From Zygnema circumcarinatum (Eukaryota > Streptophyta > Zygnematophyceae > Zygnematales > Zygnemataceae), in contig CM074816.1 of NCBI GenBank assembly GCA_037447605.1, forward strand, positions 2,543,638 to 2,564,094: a stretch of DNA of 20,457 nucleotides, in the 5' to 3' direction. Both the position numbers and the translations under genes were made by a program. Below, in pieces: positions 1-8,458 of the stretch. The notes under the pieces were generated by a model. The model worked only from the letters and a program-made list of their open reading frames with translations. It had not been told where the DNA came from and ran no database searches. How positions within the stretch are numbered: the stretch's first letter is position 1; the number at the start of each line of letters is the position of its first letter.

Positions 1-39
1 GGGGAGGGGAGGGGAGGGGAGGGAGGGGAGGGGAAGGGA
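1..39. repeat. GGGGA-type G-rich microsatellite
   Basis: Nearly perfect array of GGGGA with a few GGGA units at the left edge of the window. Runs of four or more G separated by single A can form a G-quadruplex on the + strand. It lies 3' of the last visible exon of the minus-strand exchanger gene, so it is probably intronic for that gene, but this cannot be shown because the gene leaves the window. Confidence 0.9.
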
Positions 40-201
40 GGAGGGTCAAAAGGGAGCAAGGAGAAGTGCAAAGGAAAGGCAGAGAGAGGGAGCAGAGAAC
101 AAAGGGATGATTGAGCGAGGGAAGAGTGTCCTTGCAGCACTGAGCATTGCGCTTTGAGTAAAGAACATTTACTGCATTTAAGGGCATTGAAGAACGCTTA
201 C

Positions 202-2199
202 TGCAATGAGGAGAGTGTCGGGAAATGCGCCCAAAACAGGGAGCAGCAGACCACCAATAATGCCCGGGTTCAAAACCTGATAGTCATATACAAAGCGTGA
301 GTTAGTTCAGTAAATAAAAGGGTAAAAGAAATAGAGGAGACAACAGTTTAGAAAGTCCCTCCGACTCTCTCCTTCTCCCTCTCGTTCCCCTCTCTCTCTC
401 TCCACTCTCTCTCTTCCTGTCAGATTCCAATAAACATTTCGTCATTCAATGCAGTTATTTTGTCTCTGCTCTCCCCCTTCCGACCCTCCGACCCCTCCTC
501 CTTCCTTCTTCTCCCTCTCCCCACAGGAAAAATGCAATATCCCATTTGCCATTGTAAGGACATATTCAACCTCGCTCTCCCTCGCTCAGCGTACTCCGAA
601 AACAAAGGAACAAAGCAGGAGAAAGGAAAAAAATGAAAATGAAAATTATGAAAAGCCAGCAAAATACAAAGCCGATTTGATTTTTATGAGTTACTTGATT
701 TCATAAACTATTTGATTTGATAAATTATGTGTTCTCACCTGCAGGAGCATTTCGCTGCCCTCTGAAATGAGCTTCGCCGCTGTGAGGAGGAGGTAGCCAT
801 AGGCCGCCATAAGGAACAGGTTTCCCCCCAGACTCGTGGAGCAGGGGAGCAGTCCATAGGGCTCCCTGAAAGCAATCAAAGAGAGGAAAGAAAGAAAGAA
901 AGAAAGAAAAGTGAAAAGAAATAAAAGCAAACAAAGAAAGGACTAAAAGAGACACTCAGAGGACAGCCTCTACATTTCCCCAAAAACTCGAAATCTCGCA
1001 AATCTGAATCCTTCAAACCCCGGAAAGAGATTGGTTTCTGATTCAAAAATAGTGTAAAGTTTCATCCACTGTGCCCACAATTCCGAAGCTCATGCAAGCC
1101 ATGGACGACTGGTCAAGCCCTCTCAAGACAAGTCAAGTCAAGTCAAGTCAAGTCAAAGTCAAGTCAAAGTCAAGTCAAGTCAAAGTCAAGTCAAAGGAGC
1201 TCACTCGCAGACAGCCTCTGTCGTTTCCTGCAGAGCGCGCCCATTGGAGGTCCCTTCAGGCCCCGAAGCGCCGGTCAGAAGCTCCACCGAGGGCGAGGAC
1301 CGGCCGGGCAGAACCTCTGCATGGAACCCGCCACGCTACCAGTTTAGCGTTAACTGTTAGCTGTAAGCGCGATTCAGTTACAATTGGCGGCTCACTTTTG
1401 CAGTTCAATCGTTCATTCTGCAGCTGCTGCACTGCCAGCGCAGAAAATGACAAAATGGGGGTCGCTTGCGGGGCATGGAGAGCTTCCAGTTCCAGTTCTC
1501 AGTTGCAGGTTCGGTTAGGGTTAGCGATTAACAAGGTTTAGTTTAGTTCGCAGTTTCCGTTTGGCGTCACAGAAAACAGGAGAGTCCATGAATACCGTGG
1601 GGCAGTTTACTGTTACTGACGACGGTAGCATAGCGAGCGGCCCTAAGAGCTGGCTCGGAAAGGAGTGGAGAGGAGGGAGAGAGAGAGAGAGAGCGGGAGA
1701 GAGAGAGAGACGATGAACGAAATATTCTTCCAGACAAAAAAGACATGAAGAAAAATCAGCAAAAAAACCACAAGAAAGAACCTGCATTTGACTAGATATC
1801 CAAAATAAAAGGACCCAGAAAAGAGAAAAAGGGAGGGATAATAAAGCAAAAATCAGATTTTTTTTTTCAGAAAAACGCAGCAAAAATCGAAACCTCAGTA
1901 TCCAAAAAGAAAAATTGAATAAAAAAAATCCATTCTCTCCCCCAGCGATCGTCTCTCAGTTTCTTTAAACTTTTCCTACAAACCCTAAATCCCTAAAACT
2001 ATTAAAAAGACAAAATACCTGACGTCAGCAGGAGCCCTGCGCAGACGACAACAGCCAATCCGACGACGCCGAGCCACAGAGAGCGCCGCGTGGCCCGTAC
2101 GGACGGCGCCTTCCGGGAAGCTTCCGCGGCCAGAACAATGGCGCCTCCTCCTCCTCCCGCCTGCTCCAGGAGGGCTTCGACATCGCCGCCGTCCGCCAT
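202..2199 (-). CDS. Na+/Ca2+ exchanger family membrane protein (5' part, leaves window)
   Basis: Three coding exons on the minus strand: 2199-2024, 865-739, 276-202; the next donor is at 201-200 (GTAAGC) and the rest lies beyond base 1. The visible 126 residues hold an acidic Gly/Ala-rich N-terminus, one hydrophobic helix (residues ~41-58, WLGVVGLAVVVCAGLLL), the segment EPYGLLPCSTSLGGN (60-74), a second helix ending KLISEGSEMLLQ, then VLNPGIIGG and GAFPDTLLIA (102-126). The LPC motif, followed by an N-P-G-I-x-G-G loop and G-A-x-P-D, is what I know from plant NCL-like/EF-hand-associated cation exchangers, where G-A-L-P-D belongs to the first alpha-repeat of the exchanger fold. Such proteins move Ca2+ against Na+ or H+ across endomembranes or plasma membrane. 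The intron 1 donor is inferred: GTCAGG at 2023 keeps the phase, while the stronger-looking GTATTT at 2018 would break it. The EF hands and second alpha-repeat are not in the window. The start ATG sits three bases after a telo-box. Confidence 0.83.
866..2023 (-). other. Intron 1 of the exchanger gene
   Basis: About 1.16 kb without coding evidence. It contains an AAAG microsatellite (about 889-908), the AAGTC repeat block at 1128-1197, a short TTAGGG-like stretch near 1513-1524, a GA tract at 1672-1711 and A/T-rich homopolymer stretches. The acceptor on the minus strand is TTTCAG just before 865. Open frames here on either strand look like chance. Confidence 0.7.
1128..1197 (+). repeat. AAGTC pentanucleotide repeat with AAAGTC variants
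   Basis: Pentamer CAAGT/AAGTC repeated about thirteen times, interrupted at four places by a single extra A that makes a hexamer. It lies inside intron 1 of the minus-strand exchanger gene. The extra-A units recur in a loose pattern, suggesting higher-order slippage. Confidence 0.9.
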
Positions 2200-2848
2200 G
2201 GATTTTAGGGTTGCGATCTAGGGCCAAAATTTCAGCAAAAATTGCAAATGAATTCGCAGATTGAGCGTATTGCTATGGGAGAGGAAATTACAATCTAGAA
2301 ATGTGAAATATGAGGAGAAATCGACTTAAAAAATGGTCAAAATGGGCGCTCGGTCGACTTCAGGGCGTGCTCCCCGCGACGAGCCCAGGGCTTGCAAGAA
2401 AACGGAGCGGCAGGGAAAGGGAAAAAAAGGCGTTCAAAATTGGAACTCTATGTGCACTGTCCCGTTATTTGAACGATTCTATGACAGTAAAACCGCCGTT
2501 TGACGACATGAAATCACGGAGCTAGTCACTTACATGTGACACGTGTGACGGACGCATCGGTTTGGTCGAGAATCCGTCCCTGATTTGTCCGGTCCTGTGG
2601 GAGGTCGACCTGTGATGGCTCAATATTTACCGTTGGATAGTCAAAGTGATCTAAATCGACGGCTAAAAAGCGCCGTATCGGTCGTACAGATAACACCCAC
2701 CTCATCCTTAGTCCTTAGTTACCTGTCAGAATTTGCCTCGGACCTTGGTCCAATAAGGGACTGCCACGTCGGACGCATAATTTGTCCGCTAGTGCATCCC
2801 CGTATCTGGTGCCGTACAATTCCGTGTCCACTAGTTTTTTACATTTTG
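2200..2848. promoter_or_regulatory. Upstream region of the exchanger gene, divergent side
   Basis: Gene-free spacer. A telo-box-like TTTTAGGGTT (2203-2212) lies almost directly before the exchanger start codon, reading as AACCCTAAAA in the gene's sense. A G-box CACGTG occurs at 2540-2545 within GACACGTGTG, a core typical of plant bZIP/bHLH binding. No convincing TATA position could be fixed. The open frame at 2585-3148 has no recognisable protein features and crosses into the repeat element. Confidence 0.4.
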
Positions 2849-2880
2849 TACTGTACTGTACAATACAGGGGACCCCCATG

Positions 2881-3009
2881 TTATTTTCGCCATGGTTTCG
2901 GCAAATACCGGGCGAAAATATTGTATTTTGCAAATATAAGGTCCGTGTTACCAATGGGCGAGCGGAATTATGTTAGAGTCCATGTATGTCCGTACGTATC
3001 GTATCGTAC
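2881..3009 (+). repeat. Module A, copy 1 (with hairpin)
   Basis: First copy of a ~125-bp direct repeat. It starts with a hairpin whose arms are TATTTTCGCC (2882-2891) and GGCGAAAATA (2911-2920), followed by a stretch containing GCAAATATAAGG and GTGTTACCAAT, and it ends in CGTATCGTATCG. The matching copy is at 3156-3282. Confidence 0.8.
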
Positions 3010-3155
3010 CGTGATTGTAGATACACGAGCTCCTATTGGTGCCGTATGCATACCGTACGATTTAGAGATTCTATTCGTACTTATCGTACAGCGTAATAGC
3101 GTGACCCATGTTCGAAAGTCGTTTCGATTAACAGATTTTGTACAGTAGACAGTCA

Positions 3156-3282
3156 TATTTTCGCCATGGGTTTTGGCCAATATGAGGCGAAAATATTGAT
3201 TTTGCAAATATAAGGTTCGTGTTACCAATAGACGGGCGGTATTATGTTAGAGTCATGTTGGACCGTACTTATCGTATCGTGT
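3156..3282 (+). repeat. Module A, copy 2 (with hairpin)
   Basis: Second copy of the ~125-bp direct repeat, 275 bp after the first. The hairpin arms are ATATTTTCGCC (3155-3165) and GGCGAAAATAT (3186-3196). The loop differs from copy 1 but the arms are kept exactly. Confidence 0.8.
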
Positions 3283-3440
3283 CATATCGTATTGTATCGT
3301 TCAGCATCGTATCGTATCTTGACATATCGTAACGTATAGACGTAGTTTTCCGCTGTGTTGTTCGTCTCAGCTCGTACGGCTAGTACGGATGGTACCGTAT
3401 CGTGGCGCTTCGTATCGTATCGTTTCGTATCGTATCGAAT
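3269..3440 (+). repeat. Degenerate CGTAT pentamer array
   Basis: Many imperfect repeats of CGTAT/ATCGT, densest at 3269-3350 and 3392-3440, separated by a short unique stretch. It continues from the tail of module A copy 2, which already ends in CGTATCG units, so it may have grown from that tail. Confidence 0.75.
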
Positions 3441-3520
3441 CTAAGAAGAAGGGCAGAAGAGCGAGCGCCTCTTACGGCGGCACGAGCGGGGAGATTAGGT
3501 GACTTTTGCGTAAGCCCGTA

Positions 3521-3582
3521 ACGGCTAGTACAGCTAGTACGGCTAGTAAGGTTAGTACGGACAGTACGAATAGTACGGCTAA
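3521..3582 (+). repeat. GGCTAGTAC nonamer array
   Basis: Six to seven imperfect units of ACGGCTAGT/GGCTAGTAC in tandem, leading straight into the first 66-bp module. The unit keeps TAGTACGG most strongly. Confidence 0.75.
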
Positions 3583-3646
3583 CACAAAGTTACCATACAA
3601 AAAGGTGGTTTCGGCAAAATCGGGGCGAATTTCTTGGGGACGCACT
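3581..3646 (+). repeat. Module B, copy 1
   Basis: 66-bp direct repeat beginning AACACAAAGTTACC and ending GGGGACGCACT; the partner at 3723-3788 differs at four positions by eye. It contains the shared core GGTTTCGGCAAAATC followed by GGGGCGAA. Confidence 0.85.
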
Positions 3647-3722
3647 CCTCAGGGCGGTAAATACGAGGACTGTTGACTGTATTGGAAAATAGGTCAGGTT
3701 AGGTTAACACCCCTAATACGTT

Positions 3723-3788
3723 AACACAGAGTTACCGTACAAAAAGGTTGTTTCGACAAAATCGGGGCGAATTTCTTGGGGACGCACT
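3723..3788 (+). repeat. Module B, copy 2
   Basis: Second 66-bp module, 142 bp after the first, directly followed by the right inverted end of the element. Confidence 0.85.
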
Positions 3789-3848
3789 GTACAAAGGTGG
3801 AAAATATGAAGAGGTCCCCCTGTACAGTACAGTATGAGTACAGTACGG

Positions 3849-4114
3849 TCGTTGAGTGCCGGCATATCAGGTGGCGCGTTTACAGCCGTTAGATTATTTC
3901 CCCTGCCTTGGAGATCGCCCGTGTGATACTCCTCCACATGTGTGGTACGGCATGTACGGGGTCCACTCCCTTCCTTCCACGTTGCTCATTCTTGCGCCAT
4001 TCACAACCCTTACCTTAAGAAGGAGCCTAGAACCCAAAAATTTTAAACCCTAAAAATCTGGAACCCTAAAAACTGAAGCTTTAAAAGGTACTAGAATCAG
4101 CAAACACTCATACA
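3849..4114 (+). promoter_or_regulatory. Upstream and leader region of the D27-like gene
   Basis: Between the right edge of the repeat element and the D27-like start codon. It carries two telo-box-like motifs close to the ATG: AAACCCTAAAA (from 4046) and GAACCCTAAAA (from 4061). No clear TATA box was placed. The repeat element ends less than 300 bp from the start codon, so it may contribute promoter sequence. Confidence 0.4.
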
Positions 4115-4171
4115 ATGGCTTCCACCTGTGCCCATGCCATGGCCATACATGCCCATGCCCATGCCCATTCC

Positions 4172-4206
<35 letters not shown>

Positions 4207-6447
4207 AAGTCTGCATGGCAATACCATGCTCGGGCAAGGTTTAGGGTTTAGGGTTGAGGGCCGGAGGAGAGGTGGGCGGGCGGGAGCCGTCCGATGCGGC
4301 ATCGCGGAGCCGGGCGGGCTGCCGGCGCCCATGGGGGAAACGACAAAGTACCAGGACTCGTGGTTTGACCGCGCGTTCATGGAACTGTTCGCGCGCAAAA
4401 TGGAGCAATTCACGGGTGCGATTTTTTTATTTTTATTATGATTATTATTTTTTTAAAAATAAGATAATGCCGTTTTCTTATTGTTTCAGTTAAGGGGTTT
4501 TAGGATTTTAGGGTTACGTAATGTTTATTTACTTATTAAATTTTTTATTTATTCAGGCAAGCGAAGCTTCTTGCCGGGATATGAAGGGTTCGTGGACACA
4601 TCACGAAAAGTGATGCAGGGCAGGTCCGCCGCGGAGCAGAGGGCAGCGGTCGGAAAAGTTTTAATTTCAATGCTGCCCCCAAACGCGCCTGCAACTGTAA
4701 GCTACCGCCGAAAACTAAATTTTCCAGCGCTGCCCTAGACTGACCTATCCTCCACCCTTTGCAGCTTTCCTATGCATGATTTTCTTATTTTTCTATTATT
4801 ATGCAGTTCCGGAGGCTGTTTCCTCCCACAAAGTTTTCGGCGGAGATCAATGCTGCGATCACAGTTCCGTTTTTTCAGTGGCTCGTTGGGCCCGCCGAGG
4901 TAAGGATTTTTAAAACTAAATTTCTACCCCCTAAAGGAGCTAAATGCTAAAAGTAACTCTTTTTTAAAGACCTCTAATGCAAACCATAAGTTTCTTCTTT
5001 AGTTCATTACTTCCCAAATGTTAAAACTAAGAATTTCGAACCCTAAACAACCTTTATTTGAATGAGGTTTTGCAGCTGAAGGAGGTGGAAGTCAATGGGG
5101 TGAAGCAGTTCAGCGGAGTTCAAATAAAAAAGTGCAGGTAATCAAAGCTTCATATATGCCCACGTTTCATTAATGCATACAATCTAACCTTTGAAGAGAG
5201 CGTGAGGGGGAGGGAGCGAGTGAGAGGTATGAGACAGGGCTGCAGGGTCAAGAGAGGGAGAGGATGTGTAGAGAGAGAGAGGGTCAAGTTGAAGTGTTTG
5301 AGAGGTTCAACCTATCAATGTAAGTGAGAGAGATCTCTGTCTTTCCCTATGTATGTTCCTATACTCTGAATTTTGCTGTTTTTTGCTTTGGTAGTTGGCC
5401 TTACCTTACAATGGGGAGTGGCAGGTATTTGGAGACAAGTGGGTGCGTGGGGATGTGTGTGAACATGTGCAAACTGCCAACGCAGGACTTCTTCACCAAC
5501 GAGTTCGGCCTGCCGCTCACCATGACTCCCAGTCAGCTCTCTCTCTCTCTCTCTCACTCTCTCTCTCTCTCACTGTCTCTCTCTCTCTCTCACTCTCTCT
5601 CTCTCACTGTCCCTCTCTCTCTCTCTCTCACTCTCTCTCTCTCTCGCTCTCTTTATTTCTGTTTTCCCTCTCTATTTCTCCTCTCGCGTTCTCTGTGCCC
5701 ACCTTTCCCCTGCCTCTCCTGCCCTTCCTCTCCTCCCTGTCTCTCACTCCCCTCTCCTCCTTTCTCCCTGACTCTCCTTTCTCTGCCCCTCTCACTCTCC
5801 CCTTCTCCCCCCCCTCTCTTTCCCCTCCCCCCTCCCGTCTTTCTCCCCTACCCTCACTCCTTCCCCCCTCACTCTCCCTCTTTCTTTCTCGCTCTCTCCC
5901 CACCTTTCCCCCCTCCCCTCATGCCCTTTTTCTTTCTGTCTCTCACTCTCTCTCCCCCTCTCCCTGACTCCCCCTTCCCTCTCTCTGTCACCTTCCTACC
6001 CGTCTCCTGTTCCCGTCCTCTCTCCCTCCCCCTCTCTCTGCCCCCTCCCTTTCACCCTCTCCCTCTCTCTCACACACATCAGCACACATCCGCACAGATT
6101 GAGCAGAGATAGATACAAATAACTTCCAGGGAAACTTCTCTGATTGAACAATGACTTTGCTCTGACAAAACTCCTTCGGGCTACGGCGTTCTATGTGGGG
6201 GAAAAACTGAACAGATTTTGAGGACATGAGCTGCGAAATGATTTTTGGGCAGTCCCCTCCTCCACTTGAAGAGGATCCGGCTCTTCAACAACCGTGCTAT
6301 GCGGTTCTATGTAGGTCCTCAGTTCCAAAATCCGTAGATTTTATTTGCCTTTGCGTAGAACCTGTTCATGATGAAGAATGGGACGTGTTGCTATGCAGTT
6401 GTAAAGCTCCGTTTTCAGTTCCAGTTTCCGTTAATTTTCGCAGGTAA
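4115..6447 (+). CDS. D27-like: D27-like beta-carotene isomerase, plastid
   Basis: Six exons: 4115-4415, 4557-4696, 4807-4899, 5076-5137, 5425-5531, 6215-6447; all phases join to a 311-residue protein. The family (DWARF27, DUF4033) is an iron-containing plastid isomerase that interconverts all-trans and 9-cis beta-carotene, feeding carlactone/strigolactone synthesis in land plants; D27-LIKE paralogues have related carotenoid isomerase roles. Family landmarks seen: [19 protein letters not shown] (~84-102 region), [43 protein letters not shown], then Cys198, 206, 210 and 214 in [34 protein letters not shown], and [16 protein letters not shown]. The first ~70 residues are Ala/His/Arg/Gly-rich, plausibly a transit peptide, and hold a His-Ala repeat. 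The tail after QQPC (residues 259-311) looks unlike the short family C-terminus, so another 3' splice or stop is possible. Which paralogue this is cannot be decided here. Confidence 0.94.
4140..4205 (+). repeat. GCCCAT hexanucleotide repeat coding for His-Ala
   Basis: About ten near-perfect GCCCAT units inside exon 1 of the D27-like gene, read as alternating His and Ala (one Ser) from about residue 11 to 30. Each unit also contains ATG in another frame. The telomere-like run GGTTTAGGGTTTAGGGTT at 4238-4255 follows shortly after and is also translated. Confidence 0.9.
5532..6214 (+). other. Intron 5 of the D27-like gene, mostly CT-rich
   Basis: 683-bp intron with donor GTCAGC and acceptor AACAG. 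From about 5535 to 6078 it is almost pure pyrimidine: first CT dinucleotide stretches with interspersed CACT, then degenerate CCT/CCCT/TTCC. The donor lies within the first bases of the tract. Long Ser/Leu/Pro open frames across it are composition artefacts. Confidence 0.85.
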
Positions 6448-7127
6448 CACAGCCCTCGCCGAGCCGGTTCGATGTCCAAAGTTGGTCCCAGTGAACGGTG
6501 GGACGTCCTGAATGGGCTCGACTGACTCCATGCTGCAAAATTACTGTTTTAGTTTCAGTACAAGATTTGTAGGGTTTTTATGGTTTCTAGGGTTTTTAGG
6601 GTCTTCTATTTTTTTAGAGCGTGTGAGGTGGATATATTATATTAAGTCATACCCAACGATGATGCCCCATTCATGGCTGTACATAGTAAAGGTCCTCTCC
6701 TCCCTATAAGCAGAAAACCCGGTTTGCAGTTTGTCAGACCCAGGTTTGCTTTTCACTTCGAAGCCAAGAAGCAATTCTTGATCGCAGAAATCGATGCATC
6801 TTTTGCTCATAATAATGGTTTCGCTTTTGCGATTTTTTCATAAAAAAATCGAGAAGTGTTCTCATGGTTGGTCACGAAGCCAATAGTTAATTGACAATAG
6901 TTGGTTAGTTAGATCATTTGCTGGCAATGAGGGGACGAGACACCAATGATTGGTTTCACTTTCCAACGGTTGATTTTGGGACAGTGATGTCATCCGGTAA
7001 TAGTGTACATCAGCAAGTTTGCACATCCCCAAAAACCGTACCGGACTGAGTTTTCGGTTTCGAGCTCGAAAGGCATATTAACTCACGTAAATATTAACCC
7101 ATCAGGTCGTGCCACGTCCGTTTTATG

Positions 7128-7403
7128 ACACGTGGCAATACCAGTTGGTATCACGTAGAATGGTAGAATGGAACCAAGTGACCTCGTGTCACCGCCGTAG
7201 GATGTCACGTGTCACATTATTACTGGTCCATGTCATATATGACGTAAGAATTCTGCGCAGAATCTAGAATGAATCGCTGCCAAGTGACATATTCTACCAG
7301 ATTCTGTCCGAGATTCCTGGCCAATCAGTAACGCAGAAATGCCACGTGGAAGCCCAACCCAAAAAACTTTCGCCAAATTGAACCAATCACCAAGTGCCAC
7401 GTG
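7128..7403. promoter_or_regulatory. G-box / ABRE cluster
   Basis: Four perfect CACGTG palindromes in 275 bp: 7129-7134 (within ACACGTGGC), 7206-7211 (within GTCACGTGTCAC), 7343-7348 (GCCACGTGG) and 7398-7403 (GCCACGTGT). A TGACGTG half-site at 7414-7420 and GACGTAA at 7251-7257 add ACGT cores. ACACGTGGC is the textbook abscisic-acid response element bound by bZIP factors; bHLH/PIF factors bind the same core. The likely target is the plus-strand gene downstream. Confidence 0.6.
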
Positions 7404-7578
7404 TATTTTTTGATGACGTGTTTGGCCGCGATTGGTTCAAAGTGAGCAAATAGTGTACCTTAACCCGAAAATTTTGCATCTGTTGCATGGACGGAAACGC
7501 GTTCACATCGAAACCCTAATTTTCCATAACCCTAATTTTCGCACGAGCTCCCTCACTCCCTTCCCCTCCCAATCGTGT

Positions 7579-7579
<1 letters not shown>

Positions 7580-7611
<32 letters not shown>
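7580..7611 (+). repeat. CT dinucleotide microsatellite
   Basis: Perfect CT repeat of about sixteen units, followed after 90 bp by a CCCT tetranucleotide array (7700-7757). Together they form a pyrimidine-rich stretch before the first ATG candidates of the next gene. Confidence 0.95.
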
Positions 7612-7613
<2 letters not shown>

Positions 7614-7798
7614 CCCACTTCCTTCTTCCCCCACGCCCGTCCTTCACTGACGCTCTCTAACTCAGCATGTGAATACGTACAAGGCAGTGGGGGGTCCTCT
7701 CCCTCCCTCCCTCCCTCCCTCCCTCCCCCCCTCCCTCCCTCCCTCCCTCCCTCCCTCGTCCTTTCCTCGTAAATTATCTCTTCCCTCTCACTCTCTCC

Positions 7799-8031
7799 AT
7801 GTCACTGCACCTCTCCTCCCCCCGGCCATGGCTGCCCCTTCAGACCCTAATTCCTTCTTCGGATCTCCCCTCCATTCGGAGGGTCGCTGGCAGCCATGGC
7901 GGGGACGATGTAGCTCTTCCGAGATTCGGCTCTATCGGAGACGTGCGGTTGCGACGCGTGGCAGGCAGGCGAATAGTACGAGATCGCCACAACCCTTAAA
8001 AACCCTTCAAAGCGGGAAAATGCTACATTAG
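7799..8031 (+). other. Candidate first exon of the downstream gene
   Basis: Two overlapping ATG-started frames begin here, at 7799 (MSLHLSSPRPWLPL..., to 7999) and 7828 (MAAPSDPNSFFGSPL..., to 8031). Both are Ser/Arg/Pro-rich with few acidic residues near the start, which would suit a plastid or mitochondrial transit peptide for the gene ending at 8971. No donor was strong enough to fix the junction; GTAGCT at 7910 and GTACGA near 7976 are possibilities. It may equally be leader sequence. Confidence 0.25.
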
Positions 8032-8458
8032 AATTGAAGTATCAAATTTGTAATAATATTAATGTTTTCATACTTTGGGGCCTTGAAAAAAAACTGCTCT
8101 GATCGTTTTTAAAAGGGAAATCTAGACCTTTTCTAAATTCAAGTACGAATGAAGAATGGCTCCATGGCTCTTTAAATTTACAACGAAGCTGAAAAAAAAA
8201 AACGCTTAAAGAGTGTGCTGGTTTTGATGAACGATGCCTCTCAATAAAAAGCAAAGCATGACAACTTGAGTGTCAATTCACTCTCACTTTTTGCGAAATT
8301 CCTTTGCCATTTTCATTTTTGCTCTTATTTCTCTCTAGTTGCCAGAGAGCATCATGTCTACGAATCTGCTGAAAAGAAGGGTTTTAGGGTTCTTTCACTT
8401 TTTAGGCAACAGATGATCCCTCATTCTTTTCAAGTCTCTTTTTTTCATTTCTTCGCAG

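Larger units (their letters stand above)
2849..3838. mobile_element. Non-autonomous repeat element with degenerate inverted ends (~990 bp)
   Basis: The left edge (TACTGTACTGTAC near 2849, then CAGGGGACC and TTATTTTCGCC) matches the reverse complement of the right edge (3796-3838: TACTGTACTGTAC, then AGGGGGACC and ATATTTTCC), with a few mismatches and one small gap. Inside are two direct copies of a ~125-bp module (2881-3009 and 3156-3282) and two direct copies of a 66-bp module (3581-3646 and 3723-3788, 62 of 66 identical by eye). All four share a core resembling GGTTTCGGCAAA then GGGCGAA. There is no long open frame with transposase character, so if it is a transposon it depends on another copy. 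Family unknown; target-site duplication not established. Confidence 0.5.
6448..7798. other. Spacer between D27-like gene and the next plus-strand gene
   Basis: No gene recognised. It holds telomere-like TAGGG motifs near 6570-6603, a TATA-like TATATTATATT near 6632, the G-box cluster at 7128-7403, several CCAAT/ATTGG boxes (for example 7320-7326, 7382-7387, 7430-7435), two AACCCTAA boxes (7511-7519, 7528-7535), a CT repeat (7580-7611) and a CCCT repeat (7700-7757). This is the arrangement of a plant-type promoter followed by a pyrimidine-rich leader. Confidence 0.5.

Noticed and set aside
263-275. GGTTCAAAACC, another B-box-like word
   Set aside because: It is inside exon 3 of the exchanger gene, where it encodes part of VLNPG; no tRNA fold around it.
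2585-3148. 187-residue plus-strand frame
   Set aside because: Lies across the repeat element; repeated DNA modules and GTAC-rich arrays explain it and no domain is seen.
5324-6112. 262-residue plus-strand frame continuing from the D27-like exon 5
   Set aside because: Only its start overlaps real exon 5 (5425-5531); beyond the donor it is a CT tract. Family conservation resumes at 6215 (FEDMSCEM), so the rest is intron.
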